A stretch of DNA of 64,000 nt from Bacillota bacterium (GCA_023418475.1 JAEZZO010000033.1:62001-126000), one strand, 5' to 3'. Counted from the first letter of the stretch, positions 24,741 to 34,728 are shown. Notes: a model not told the origin generated them from the letters alone. Numbers and translations: made by a program.

Positions 24741-26363
24741 ATGAAGAGAATTTTTAAATGGGTATGCTTAGCTATGACGGTATGTATTTTGATGGGTTCA
24801 CTTGCAGGATGCGGTAAGAGCAATAATGAGAAAGACAGTAATGTTACGGATACGAATACTGATAAAAAAGCAGATACAGATGCTACCCCTGTTGCTGATA
24901 AGGCTGCTGCAACGAGTATTACGATTGGAACATCTGATGCATGGGATACATTGACTCCGATCCGTACTACACAGAGCCAATATTCATCAATGGTTAGATT
25001 CCTGTATGACAGGCTGGCATATCAAACTGCTGATAATAAATTTATTCCCCAGGTTGCAAAGAGTTGGAAGGTTGATGCGGATGGTATTACATGGAATGTA
25101 GAAATTTATGATTATGTTGAGGATTCTGCGGGAAACCATATTACAGCAGATGATATCGTGTGGATGCTTCAGGAGTCCATGAAGCAGAAACTAAAGCCCT
25201 GCTATAATAAAATAGCCAGTGTAGAGAAGACGGGAGATTATACCCTTAAGGTTGTTATGAAACAGGATATTGTTAATGCCTTTGAGACAATTCTGGTTAG
25301 TACCTATATTGTATCTAAGAAAGCGTATGATGAAAGTGCAGATAGTTTTGCTACGAAAATCGTATCAACTTCTCCTTATACTGTAGCTGAATTTGTCTCC
25401 GGATCACATATTACGTTCCAAAAAAGAGACAAATACTGGCAGAAAGAGGAACTGATTGATCCGGTACTTACTTCTAATCTAAATACAATTACGTATAAAG
25501 TTATTAAAGAAGCTGCTCAGCAGCAGGTAGCACTGGAAACAGGAACTGTGGATGTTTTTGATACAATCAGTGCCAGTATAGTGCCTGCATTTGAAGGTAA
25601 TAATTCGTATGAAATTGTTAAATTGCCAAGCAGTAATGGCCTGCAGCTATTCTATTCCGGAGATGCAAGCAGAATAATTGCGAAGAATGAAAATCTTTGC
25701 CGTGCCATTTCCTATGCAATTGACGCGGAAGGAATAATAAAAGGTGTTTATAGCGGATATGCCAGTGTAATGCATGATGTGGCAATAAAAAATGTTGTAG
25801 GGTATCTGCCAAAATGGGATAACGAGGAATATTTTCCCTATAGTGTGGATAAGGCGAAGGAGTATCTGAAGCAATCCGGATATAAAGGAGAAGAATTAAC
25901 AATGCTCAGTATGTCTGATACGACATCACAGCGTGTAGCACAGATGATTCAAAATTATCTGCTTGCGGTAGGAATTAATCTGAAATTAAATATTGTAGAC
26001 TCGGCATTGTTTTCAGCAACACGTTTTGATGGTGCGCAATATGATATGATAATTGTTAGTGTAGGAGCAGGTTCACTGCCGGCAGTATGGTCAAATCGAT
26101 TTGATAGTAAAGCCTATGAAAAAGGTGATGGAACAGCGCGTAAAGATGAAGCTTTAACAGAGATGCTATATTCCACATGGACAAAAGATGGATTTACAGA
26201 GGAAAATATTGACGCGGTACATAAGTATCTAATAGATCATGCATATGCATATGGTATTTGTCTTCCTACAAACTGCACTGTTATTAGCAATAAGCTTACA
26301 ATGAAAGAAAAGGTTTATCTTCCTGCCGGTACCGTAGATTTCGCGGCTTGTGTCTATAAATAA
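24741..26363 (+). CDS. Dpp/Opp-type ABC solute-binding lipoprotein (SBP_bac_5)
   Basis: A 540-residue family 5 extracellular solute-binding protein. The signal peptide ends in the lipobox LAGC (Cys24), followed by a charged, Asp/Asn/Lys-rich linker to residue 55. The core has the family hallmark of a large two-lobe binding protein (ISYAIDAEGIIKGVYSGYA, YSVDKAKEYLKQSGY). Family members bind peptides, nickel or oligosaccharides. Here the flanking sulfatases and the absence of peptidases favour a sulfated or modified oligosaccharide (inference). AAAAGGAG precedes the start. First of five contiguous transporter genes. Confidence 0.88.
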   Translation: MKRIFKWVCLAMTVCILMGSLAGCGKSNNEKDSNVTDTNTDKKADTDATPVADKAAATSITIGTSDAWDTLTPIRTTQSQYSSMVRFLYDRLAYQTADNKFIPQVAKSWKVDADGITWNVEIYDYVEDSAGNHITADDIVWMLQESMKQKLKPCYNKIASVEKTGDYTLKVVMKQDIVNAFETILVSTYIVSKKAYDESADSFATKIVSTSPYTVAEFVSGSHITFQKRDKYWQKEELIDPVLTSNLNTITYKVIKEAAQQQVALETGTVDVFDTISASIVPAFEGNNSYEIVKLPSSNGLQLFYSGDASRIIAKNENLCRAISYAIDAEGIIKGVYSGYASVMHDVAIKNVVGYLPKWDNEEYFPYSVDKAKEYLKQSGYKGEELTMLSMSDTTSQRVAQMIQNYLLAVGINLKLNIVDSALFSATRFDGAQYDMIIVSVGAGSLPAVWSNRFDSKAYEKGDGTARKDEALTEMLYSTWTKDGFTEENIDAVHKYLIDHAYAYGICLPTNCTVISNKLTMKEKVYLPAGTVDFAACVYK

Positions 26364-26418
26364 ACACGGAAAGGATGAGCTGCCAAATATTGTTACCAAT
26401 GGAAGAAAGGGATTAACA

Positions 26419-27378
26419 ATGCTTAGATATATTTTGAAAAGAATTCTATGGATGATTCCCATTGTACTTGGAGTGGCGATTATAGTATTTACCTTAATGT
26501 ATTTTTGTCCGGGTGATCCGGCTACTATATTACTTGGTTCCTCTGCAACACAGAATGATCTTGCTGCCATGCGGGAGCAGCTTGGTTTGAACCATACGTA
26601 CCTGCAAAGACTGGGGACATTCTTATTTGATACGTTTGTTAAATTTGATTTTGGCAATTCGTGGATAACGAGGACAAGTATTAAGGCAGCTATCATTGAG
26701 CGATTACCGAGGACAATGCTGATAACAATATCGACGTTAACCTTCTCTATTGTCATTGGTATCTCATTAGGTATTATGGCTGCGATTAATCAGGGAAAAT
26801 GGAAAGATAATCTTTGTATGGCATTTGCCTTATTAGGTGTATCAGTTCCTGATTTCTGGCTGGCTTTGCTACTGATTATATTATTTTCAGTGAAGCTTGG
26901 GTGGCTGCCTGCTATGGGTATTGGCGGATTGCAATACTATATTTTGCCTGCAATGGCTGGGTGTATGGGTGGCATAGCCACCCTGGCCCGTCAGACCCGT
27001 TCCAGTATGTTAGATGTTATACGTGCGGATTATATAACAATGGCCAGATCGAAGGGTGTTCCGGAGTTTCGTGTTATTACAAAGCATGCTTTGAAAAATG
27101 CTTTTATACCGATTATTACGATTATCGGTACACACTTTGGAAAAATGCTTGGTGGAGCAATGGTTATTGAAACTATTTTTGCCATACCGGGAATGGGCTC
27201 TTATATTGTTACGGCAGTAAATTCACGAGACTATCCTGTAGTTCAGATTGGAGCAGTCTTTTTGGCAATCGTATTTAGTATATGTATGCTGGGTGTGGAT
27301 TTGATCTATGCTGCGGTAGACCCCAGAATTAAAGCGCAGTATGGAAGAAAGAAAAGGAAGGTGAAAGTAAATGCCTAG
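26419..27378 (+). CDS. Dpp/Opp-type ABC permease (DppB-like)
   Basis: A 319-residue inner-membrane permease of the DppB/OppB group. N-terminal LRYILKRILWMIPIV helix, long extracytoplasmic loop, then five further helices; the ATPase-contact loop is MARSKGVPEFRVITKHALKN. It pairs with the next permease. Start: ATG 26419 with GAAAGGG upstream; the frame extends back to a GTG at 26350 that lies inside the previous gene. Overlaps the next gene by 8 bases, implying translational coupling. Confidence 0.92.
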   Translation: MLRYILKRILWMIPIVLGVAIIVFTLMYFCPGDPATILLGSSATQNDLAAMREQLGLNHTYLQRLGTFLFDTFVKFDFGNSWITRTSIKAAIIERLPRTMLITISTLTFSIVIGISLGIMAAINQGKWKDNLCMAFALLGVSVPDFWLALLLIILFSVKLGWLPAMGIGGLQYYILPAMAGCMGGIATLARQTRSSMLDVIRADYITMARSKGVPEFRVITKHALKNAFIPIITIIGTHFGKMLGGAMVIETIFAIPGMGSYIVTAVNSRDYPVVQIGAVFLAIVFSICMLGVDLIYAAVDPRIKAQYGRKKRKVKVNA

Positions 27379-28255
27379 TACTATGGCTGCCGGGACGAAA
27401 GCTAAAGTAAAAAAGAAGTCCGAATTCATGAGAATTTTAAAACAAATGAGTTATAATAAGCTGGCCATATTTGGTGCGGTGGTATTTATAATTGAGCTGG
27501 TGCTGGTGATACTTGCGCCGATTATCGCACCCTATGGCTATGCAGATATGGATATGACAGCGGCATATCAGGGTCCGTCACTTGCTCATTTATGCGGTAC
27601 GGATGACCTGGGACGGGATATATTCAGCCGCTTGCTGTATGGTGGACGCTATTCAATCACGATGGGTATTTTCAGCATCGGAATTTCCCTTACAATTGGT
27701 ATCATAATTGGTTCCATTGCAGGCTATTTCGGCGGACAGGCGGATAATATCATAATGAGATTCCTGGATATTATCCAGTCACTTCCTGGTATGCTGCTTA
27801 CCATAGTAATTTCGGCTGTTCTTGGCTCTGGATATCTGAATACAATTTTAGCTCTTTCGGTAAATGGTATACCTGGACAGGCCAGAATGCTGCGTGCACA
27901 GATGTTAAGGGTCAGGGACAGTGAATACATCGAGGCAGCAGAATCTATCAATTGCAGTAAATTCAGGATAATTGTGCAGCATCTAATTCCTAATTCATTT
28001 TCTCCTTTAATTGTGCAGGCAACTATGGGTGTTGCAAATATGATTATCATGGCTGCCGGATTGAGCTTTATCGGTCTCGGAGTGCAGCCGCCTGCTTCTG
28101 AATGGGGAGCCATGCTTTCCGGTTCAAGACAATTCATCAGATCAAGTCCTCATATGGTAATCTTTCCTGGATTAGCAATTGCAATCACAATTCTTGCGCT
28201 CAATTTAATGGGTGACGGACTTCGTGACGCACTTGATCCAAAACTGAAACGTTAA
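27371..28255 (+). CDS. Dpp/Opp-type ABC permease (DppC-like)
   Basis: A 294-residue permease of the DppC/OppC group. It has the family N-terminal cytosolic tail, then LAIFGAVVFIIELVLVILAP, the conserved GTDDLGRDIFSRLLYGGR segment, and the EAA loop EAAESINCSKFRIIVQHLIP. It forms a heterodimer with the preceding gene product. GGAAGG sits before the start, within the end of the previous gene. Confidence 0.93.
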   Translation: MPSTMAAGTKAKVKKKSEFMRILKQMSYNKLAIFGAVVFIIELVLVILAPIIAPYGYADMDMTAAYQGPSLAHLCGTDDLGRDIFSRLLYGGRYSITMGIFSIGISLTIGIIIGSIAGYFGGQADNIIMRFLDIIQSLPGMLLTIVISAVLGSGYLNTILALSVNGIPGQARMLRAQMLRVRDSEYIEAAESINCSKFRIIVQHLIPNSFSPLIVQATMGVANMIIMAAGLSFIGLGVQPPASEWGAMLSGSRQFIRSSPHMVIFPGLAIAITILALNLMGDGLRDALDPKLKR

Positions 28256-28274
28256 GGAAGGAGTAAAGAAGAAC

Positions 28275-29276
28275 ATGTCTGAAGAAATGAAACAGAACAA
28301 GCCATTTCTGGAAGTCAAAGATCTGGTGGTCGAATACTTCACGAAAGAACAGGTTATTCATGCTGTAAATGGTGTTTCTTTTATACTGGAAAAGGGAAAA
28401 ACATTAGGACTTGTCGGTGAAACAGGAGCAGGAAAAACTTCAATCGCAAAATCTATTCTTAGAATACTGCCTGATGTCGGAGCAAGAATTGCACAGGGAG
28501 AAGTTTGGCTGGAGGGTGAAAATATTACCCGGATAACAGAAGAAAAAATGAGAAAAATTCGTGGGAAAAAGATATCAATGATTTTTCAGGATCCTATGAC
28601 AGCATTAAATCCGGTTCAGCAAGTAGGTGAACAGATAGCAGAGGTTGTGTCATTGCATAATAATGGTACGAAGGAAAGCTTTAAAAAACGGGCAGAAGAA
28701 ATGCTGGAAATGGTGGGTATCCCAAAGGAACGCTATAGAGATTATCCGCATCAGTTCTCTGGCGGAATGAAACAAAGAGTTGTGATAGCTATTGCGCTTG
28801 CCTGCAATCCGGAGCTTCTTCTGGCAGATGAGCCAACAACAGCGCTTGACGTAACAATACAGGCTCAAGTTCTTAAATTGATTGATAATCTTAAGAAGAA
28901 AATAAATACCTCTATGATATTGGTTACGCATGATATGGGTGTAGTTGCGACACATTGTGATAATGTTGCGGTTGTATATGCGGGAAATATTATTGAATAC
29001 GGAAGTCGTGATCAGGTTTTTGACCATCCTACACATCCGTATACCTTGGGATTATTTGGAGCAATTCCTGATTTGAGTAAGGATGAAGAATGGTTGCATC
29101 CAATTGAGGGACTACCGCCGGATCCATCTGAGCTTCCGGAAGGCTGCTCCTTCCATCCGCGATGTAAATATGCTGATGAAGAGTGTAAACGAGATATTAT
29201 TGATATGAAGCTTACATCAGACGGACATCAATGCCGCTGCTGCCATATTGATAAAGTTTTGAAAGGAGAGGCTTAG
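28275..29276 (+). CDS. Dpp/Opp-type ABC ATPase (DppD-like)
   Basis: A 333-residue ATPase. Walker A GETGAGKTS, signature FSGGMKQRV, Walker B LLLADEPTTALD, switch His in THDMG. The C-terminal oligopeptide/dipeptide transporter domain contains the Cys-rich GCSFHPRCKYADEECKR, which in relatives can hold a [4Fe-4S] cluster. Nineteen bases after the permease gene, with AAGGAG before the ATG. Confidence 0.93.
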   Translation: MSEEMKQNKPFLEVKDLVVEYFTKEQVIHAVNGVSFILEKGKTLGLVGETGAGKTSIAKSILRILPDVGARIAQGEVWLEGENITRITEEKMRKIRGKKISMIFQDPMTALNPVQQVGEQIAEVVSLHNNGTKESFKKRAEEMLEMVGIPKERYRDYPHQFSGGMKQRVVIAIALACNPELLLADEPTTALDVTIQAQVLKLIDNLKKKINTSMILVTHDMGVVATHCDNVAVVYAGNIIEYGSRDQVFDHPTHPYTLGLFGAIPDLSKDEEWLHPIEGLPPDPSELPEGCSFHPRCKYADEECKRDIIDMKLTSDGHQCRCCHIDKVLKGEA

Positions 29277-29277
29277 T

Positions 29278-30225
29278 TTGGAACCGGTTATTGAGGTAAA
29301 AAATCTTAAAAAGTATTTTTCGACTGCAAACGGTGTTCTCCATGCGGTTGATGATGTATCTTTATCCATAGGAAAAGGAAAGACACTGGGCGTTGTAGGT
29401 GAATCAGGCTGTGGTAAATCGACATTAGGAAGAACGATTATTCATTTACAGGAACGTACCTCCGGACAAATTCTTTTGCATGGAAACGATATATCTGATC
29501 TGAAAAGGCATGAATTACGAAAAGCCCGAGAAAAAATGCAGATCATTTTCCAGGATCCTTATTCTTCAATTGATCCCAGAAAAACAATAGATGCTACGAT
29601 TCGTGAACCCTTATTGGTATCTAAAAGGTATAAAAAAAATGAAATAAATGAGGTAACCACAGAGCTAATGGAGCTGGTGGGAATTGATAACCGTCTTAGA
29701 ATGTCTTATCCCCATGAGCTGGATGGCGGTCGCAGACAACGTGTGGGAATTGCAAGAGCACTTGCATTACAGCCGGATTTTATCGTATGCGACGAGCCGG
29801 TATCTGCTTTGGATGTTTCCATTCAGGCCCAGGTTTTAAATCTTCTTAAAAAGCTTCAACAGCAGAGAGGGTTGACCTATATGTTCGTAACGCATAATTT
29901 ATCGGTTGTAAAACATATTTCAGATGATATATGTGTAATGTATCTTGGACAGGTAGTTGAGCTATGCTCCTCGGATGAACTTTTTAAAAATCCTCTGCAT
30001 CCTTATACAAGAGCATTACTTTCAGCTATTCCATCCATTGATATTCATAACCCGAATAAGCCTGAAATATTAACGGGTGAGATTACATCACCAATTAATC
30101 CAAAACCGGGTTGCCGATTTGCTTCCAGGTGCCGTTATGCAACAGAAGCCTGCAGACAGCCGCAGAAGCTGGAGCAAGCTTCGGACGGACATTTTGTGGC
30201 ATGCTGCAGGGTCAAGGAGATATAG
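29278..30225 (+). CDS. Dpp/Opp-type ABC ATPase (DppF-like)
   Basis: A 315-residue partner ATPase. Walker A GESGCGKST, Walker B FIVCDEPVSALD, His switch in THNLS, and the Cys-rich C-terminal GCRFASRCRYATEAC. Oddity: the ABC signature reads LDGGRRQR in place of LSGGQ, so this subunit's ATP site may be degenerate; asymmetric sites are known in heterodimeric ABC ATPases. It starts at a TTG one base after the previous stop, with GAGAGG upstream. Last gene of the transporter set. Confidence 0.92.
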   Translation: MEPVIEVKNLKKYFSTANGVLHAVDDVSLSIGKGKTLGVVGESGCGKSTLGRTIIHLQERTSGQILLHGNDISDLKRHELRKAREKMQIIFQDPYSSIDPRKTIDATIREPLLVSKRYKKNEINEVTTELMELVGIDNRLRMSYPHELDGGRRQRVGIARALALQPDFIVCDEPVSALDVSIQAQVLNLLKKLQQQRGLTYMFVTHNLSVVKHISDDICVMYLGQVVELCSSDELFKNPLHPYTRALLSAIPSIDIHNPNKPEILTGEITSPINPKPGCRFASRCRYATEACRQPQKLEQASDGHFVACCRVKEI

Positions 30226-30262
30226 TAATCCGGGTCCATATGATGAAAAGGTAAAAGAAGGA

Positions 30263-32443
30263 ATGGTAAAAAAGGCTAAAGTAAAAATAAAAAAACATGA
30301 TAAGATAGTACAAATAAAAAAGAAAATGAAAACAGCAAATAATACTCCAAATAATGATTTTACAAAATGGAAGCAGGTAAAAAAAATTTGGAGAGCGATG
30401 TTTAGTATCCGGCTCAAATTAACCTTAGCTTTTTTAGTACCGGTGGCACTTATGATTATTTTGAGTGTTATCTCCTACTTACAAGCGGAAAAAGGACTTA
30501 AGGAAAGCTATGAAAATACAACGCAATCTACCGTATCCAGTCTTGCCAGATACATAAGCTTTGGATTGTCCTCGGTTCAGGAAAAGGCTGAATCCTTAAG
30601 TAAAAATGAAGTGATGATAAAATATTATTCCGGTTTATATAAGTCGGATAAAGCACAAGAGAATCAACGGTTGTCTGAACTGAAAGCATCCATTACAAGT
30701 GATATACTTTCTTTGGATTATATATCAAATATTTATATTTTTGCTAATTATGGAGCACCAATTACAGGCGATGGAGATGCATCGAATAAACTGGATTATA
30801 ATGACTATATGGCAAATGGTGAGGCAAAGCTTATGAATGCCGAAAAGGAAGAAGGAATTTGGCTTGGATATCATTCCTATCTAGACGGAATGGTTAAATC
30901 GGATGCTTCCAGGTATTCTATGTGTTTTATAAAACCTCTAAATAATTTCATTTACCAGCCTGTTGGTTGTATCATTGTGAATGTTTCCAACAGCTTTATT
31001 AAGGATGCGATATCAGCAAGCGGATTACCCAAAGGAAGCATATTTTCATTTATTACAGAAGATGGAAGGGAAATTACTTCTGACCACATTAAGAAAGACT
31101 ATAAAATTTCGGATCAGAAATATTTAAAGGACATTGTTCAGAAAAACACGAAACCAGAGGGCAGCAGATATATTAAAATGTCTGGTAAGGAATACTTAAT
31201 GGTCTATTCTAAAGTTGATAATGCCAGGAGTATTCTTACCTGTATGATACCGAAAAGTGAAATCATGCTGAATGCAAGACATCTGAAAACAATATCAATA
31301 TACCTGGTATTGGTTGCGAGTATTATAGCAATTACTATGGGATTACTCATTGCTTATGGCTTTGGAAAAGCAATTAAAAGTGTAAATCTTGCACTATACC
31401 ATGCCGGAACCGGTGATTTGACCAGCAAAATTATTATAAAAAGAAGAGATGAGTTTAAAGTATTGGGCAACAGTATTAATGAGCTTTTTCGTAATATGCA
31501 GGATTTAATCCGTAAGATGACGAATACGAGCCGTACAGTATCCGTATCGGCTGAGGTTGTATCTGATAGTTCGCAAATACTGGTATCGGCTTCCCAGAAC
31601 ATATCGGAGGCAGTCAATGATATTAATAATGGAGTTGTACAACAAGCAGCCGACGCGGAAAACTGTCTGATTAAAATGAGTGATTTGTCCGAAAAAATTA
31701 ATGAATTATATGAAAGTACCCGTAACATCGAGCAGATTGCCGGAAATACAGAGCAGATTGCAAGCGACGGTATGAAAATAGTTGAAAGTTTAAACTTGAA
31801 AGCTTCTGATACCAGAAAGGCTACTGATACGGTAATTAGTGATATTGAATGTTTAGAAAAGGAATCACAGGCAATTTATAGCATAGTGGAGACGATAAAT
31901 GGAATTGCAGAACAAACAAACCTGTTGTCCTTAAATGCATCAATTGAGGCTGCCAGAGCAGGAGAATTTGGTAGGGGTTTTTCTGTTGTTGCAGCTGAGA
32001 TTAGAAAATTGGCAGATCAATCGATGAAATCGTCAGCTGAAATAGCAAAAATTGTTAAGCGGATTGAAGAACAGACAAAAAAGACGGCTGAAACTGCTCA
32101 ATATGCGGAGAATATAGTACTATCACAGGAAGCGGTATTAAGCGATACCGTCAGAGTTTTTGTAAATCTAAGCAAACATGTGGAGAAGCTTACGATTAAT
32201 CTTAACCAGATTGTGGTTGGAACGGATGGCATAGAGAATGCTAAAGATGATACTTTAAGCACGATAGAAAGCATCTCGGCTACAACACAAGAGACGGCCG
32301 CGGCAACACAAGAGCTTGGTGCAATTACTGTAAATCAGATGGATGAAGTCAACAAGTTGAGGAATGTAATACAACAGCTGAATGATAATGCTATCAATTT
32401 GTCTGAAGCAGTATGTGTATTTAAAATTGATAACATGATTTAG
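30263..32443 (+). CDS. Methyl-accepting chemotaxis protein
   Basis: A 726-residue chemoreceptor. A Lys-rich cytosolic N-terminus is followed by a membrane helix (about 50-73), an extracellular Cache-type sensor of about 270 residues, a second membrane helix (about 345-367), a HAMP-like linker and a long coiled-coil signalling domain. The signalling tip is EQTNLLSLNASIEAARAGE, the highly conserved methyl-accepting hairpin. It follows the sulfoglycan transporter by 37 bases, so the cell probably swims toward the same substrate or its breakdown product (inference). Start: ATG 30263 after AGAAGG; longer frames overlap the ATPase gene. Confidence 0.9.
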   Translation: MVKKAKVKIKKHDKIVQIKKKMKTANNTPNNDFTKWKQVKKIWRAMFSIRLKLTLAFLVPVALMIILSVISYLQAEKGLKESYENTTQSTVSSLARYISFGLSSVQEKAESLSKNEVMIKYYSGLYKSDKAQENQRLSELKASITSDILSLDYISNIYIFANYGAPITGDGDASNKLDYNDYMANGEAKLMNAEKEEGIWLGYHSYLDGMVKSDASRYSMCFIKPLNNFIYQPVGCIIVNVSNSFIKDAISASGLPKGSIFSFITEDGREITSDHIKKDYKISDQKYLKDIVQKNTKPEGSRYIKMSGKEYLMVYSKVDNARSILTCMIPKSEIMLNARHLKTISIYLVLVASIIAITMGLLIAYGFGKAIKSVNLALYHAGTGDLTSKIIIKRRDEFKVLGNSINELFRNMQDLIRKMTNTSRTVSVSAEVVSDSSQILVSASQNISEAVNDINNGVVQQAADAENCLIKMSDLSEKINELYESTRNIEQIAGNTEQIASDGMKIVESLNLKASDTRKATDTVISDIECLEKESQAIYSIVETINGIAEQTNLLSLNASIEAARAGEFGRGFSVVAAEIRKLADQSMKSSAEIAKIVKRIEEQTKKTAETAQYAENIVLSQEAVLSDTVRVFVNLSKHVEKLTINLNQIVVGTDGIENAKDDTLSTIESISATTQETAAATQELGAITVNQMDEVNKLRNVIQQLNDNAINLSEAVCVFKIDNMI

Positions 32444-32543
32444 AGTATGAAATATCGGTTTAGGAAACATACATTACAGTTTATGGGTACTAACTTTGTG
32501 ATCATATATAATAGGTTGGAATGTCATATAGTATTTCCTTGAG

Positions 32544-32572
32544 TCAACGATGATATTTTATATCATTGTTGA
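32544..32572 (+). terminator. Probable terminator hairpin after the chemoreceptor
   Basis: TCAACGATGATA (32544-32555) pairs with TATCATTGTTGA (32561-32572), one G-T pair. Only a weak T-rich tail follows, so termination may be partial and read into the maturase gene. Confidence 0.5.
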
Positions 32573-32628
32573 TTTATGGAAAGGTTAGTTTAGCAATAGA
32601 TATCTAGTATGCTGATAGGAGAGATGTT

Positions 32629-33741
32629 ATGCCGCCACTTTCTTTATTAATCAAACCCGCTTCAGGTATGTGTAATTTACGATGCACCTACTGCTTTTAT
32701 CATGATATAACGAACAAAAGAGCACAAGAGTCATATGGATTTATGACAGCGGGCACCATGGAGCAGGTAATTATCCGCGCTTTTGAATTCGCCGATGGAT
32801 ACTGTTCCTTTGCATTTCAGGGCGGAGAACCTACCTTAGCGGGACTGGATTTTTATAAAAAATTTATAGAACTAGTTAATCTGCATAATAACAAGAAGCT
32901 TACAATACATTATGCACTTCAGACGAATGGTTTTTGTCTCTCACCGGAATGGGGAGACTTCTTCCACCAAAATCATTTTTTAATTGGAATATCACTTGAT
33001 GGAACGATTCACACGCATAATGCATATAGGAAGCATTCGTCAGGTAGAGAAACCTTTACTGATATTATGGAAACGATTCGTATATTAGAAAAGAAAAAAG
33101 TTGACTTTAATATTCTAACGGTAGTAAACAGTAAGACAGCTGCTTCAATACGTAAGATATACTCTTTTTATCAAAAAAATAATTTCAACTATCTTCAATT
33201 TATTCCATGTCTGGAACCTTTTGAAGAGCCTGCGGGCAGACATGATTATTCCTTGACTCCGGAAATTTATGGTCAGTTTCTATGTGAGCTGTTTGATTTA
33301 TGGTATATTGATATCACGCATGGCAAAATGGTTTCTATCCGCTTGTTTGATAATTATATCAGCATGCTGAAAGGACTTCCTCCCGAATCTTGTGATATGC
33401 AAGGTATATGCAGTCAGCAGCATGTGATAGAAGCAGACGGAAGTGTCTATCCCTGTGACTTTTATGTTTTTGACCGATATAAGCTTGGAAACGTGTGGGA
33501 AAATAACATAACAGACATGAATAAAAAAGGAAATGAAATAAAGTTCATAGAGGAATCTGTTATTAACAGACCAGAATGTAAGGCATGTCCGTACTACTAT
33601 TTGTGCAGGGGCGGATGTAAGCGTCATCGCATGATGGCAGACGATGCCAAGGCTCAATATAATTATTTCTGTACATCTTATAAAAAATTTTTTGCATATT
33701 CTATGGAAAGGCTAATGCAGGCGGCCCAGATGTTTCATTAA
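32629..33741 (+). CDS. Anaerobic sulfatase-maturating enzyme (radical SAM, SPASM)
   Basis: A 370-residue anSME-type enzyme. It converts the active-site cysteine of sulfatases to C-alpha-formylglycine without oxygen. The radical-SAM cluster motif is C-x3-C-x2-C (Cys15, Cys19, Cys22 in GMCNLRCTYC), with QGGEPTL next. The SPASM C-terminus holds the auxiliary cluster cysteines (CDMQGICSQQH, YPCDFY, CKACPYYYLCRGGC). All three sulfatases in the window have Cys-type signatures, so this is their logical activator. It lacks a signal peptide, matching cytoplasmic sulfatases. GATAGGAG precedes the start. Confidence 0.93.
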   Translation: MPPLSLLIKPASGMCNLRCTYCFYHDITNKRAQESYGFMTAGTMEQVIIRAFEFADGYCSFAFQGGEPTLAGLDFYKKFIELVNLHNNKKLTIHYALQTNGFCLSPEWGDFFHQNHFLIGISLDGTIHTHNAYRKHSSGRETFTDIMETIRILEKKKVDFNILTVVNSKTAASIRKIYSFYQKNNFNYLQFIPCLEPFEEPAGRHDYSLTPEIYGQFLCELFDLWYIDITHGKMVSIRLFDNYISMLKGLPPESCDMQGICSQQHVIEADGSVYPCDFYVFDRYKLGNVWENNITDMNKKGNEIKFIEESVINRPECKACPYYYLCRGGCKRHRMMADDAKAQYNYFCTSYKKFFAYSMERLMQAAQMFH

Positions 33742-33910
33742 TTATTCTTCTGCTTATGATATCGCTTTTCAGAGGGAACATTCATCAAAATTATGTTTAT
33801 CATGAAAACATTTGCAGATCATTTCTGCCTGCTGGATGGATTTAATAGATCACAAAGAGAATGAATGAAGCAGCTTAATCCATCCTTTCAAATTAACGGC
33901 GAGGTATAAC

Positions 33911-34693
33911 ATGAATTTATTATTCTTTATTATAAGCTTTTTGGCATCCATTATAGGAGCAATCTGCGGTATTGGCGGAGGCATTATTATAAAGCCTGCA
34001 TTGGATGTATTTCATGTTCTTAGTGTTCCAACAATCAGCTTTTTATCCGGTGCGACCGTATTATCGATGTCTTTTTATTCTGTTATAAGTGCTAAAATGG
34101 CAGGGGACACACAGTTGAATATAAAATCAAGTCTGCCCCTGGCTGTGGGAGGTGCTGCGGGAGGTATCATCGGTAAGGTCATTTTTGAAATTATCGCAGC
34201 ACAATTTGGCAATAGAGACAAAATAGGCGCTGTACAGGCTATTTGCTTACTTGTAATAACGATAGGAACATTATTGTATACACTGAATAAAAATCGTATC
34301 AAAACAATGCAGATCACCAATTTTGCAGTTTGTATCTGCATCGGTCTGTTTTTGGGAATTCTCTCATCCTTTCTGGGGATTGGAGGAGGACCCATTAATC
34401 TTATCCTGCTCTTTTACTTTTTTTCCATGGATACAAAGGTTGCCGCGCAAAATTCACTCTTTATCATATTCTTCTCACAGGCAGCAAGTATTTTAAAGAG
34501 CCTGATAACGAATGATATTCCGCCCTTTGAGCCGCTTCTTTTATTGTTGATGATATTCGGTGGTATAGGTGGCGCAATAATAGGCCGCCGAATGAATAAA
34601 AAAATTGACAATAACTTAGTAAATAAGCTTTTTACGATATTAATGGTTAATATAATTTTTATATGCGCGTATAATATCTATCAGTTTTTATGA
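33911..34693 (+). CDS. TauE/SafE-family (TSUP) exporter
   Basis: A 260-residue membrane protein of the sulfite exporter TauE/SafE family, with about eight helices. The twin family motifs are GAICGIGGGIIIKP in the first half and LSSFLGIGGGPINL in the second. Some members export sulfite or sulfonates. Located after the sulfatases and their maturase, it could discharge sulfate or sulfite released in the cytoplasm by intracellular desulfation (inference). A terminator follows. Confidence 0.88.
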   Translation: MNLLFFIISFLASIIGAICGIGGGIIIKPALDVFHVLSVPTISFLSGATVLSMSFYSVISAKMAGDTQLNIKSSLPLAVGGAAGGIIGKVIFEIIAAQFGNRDKIGAVQAICLLVITIGTLLYTLNKNRIKTMQITNFAVCICIGLFLGILSSFLGIGGGPINLILLFYFFSMDTKVAAQNSLFIIFFSQAASILKSLITNDIPPFEPLLLLLMIFGGIGGAIIGRRMNKKIDNNLVNKLFTILMVNIIFICAYNIYQFL

Positions 34694-34728
34694 GTGAATT
34701 TAATGGTAACTACATATGCATGAGCTTT

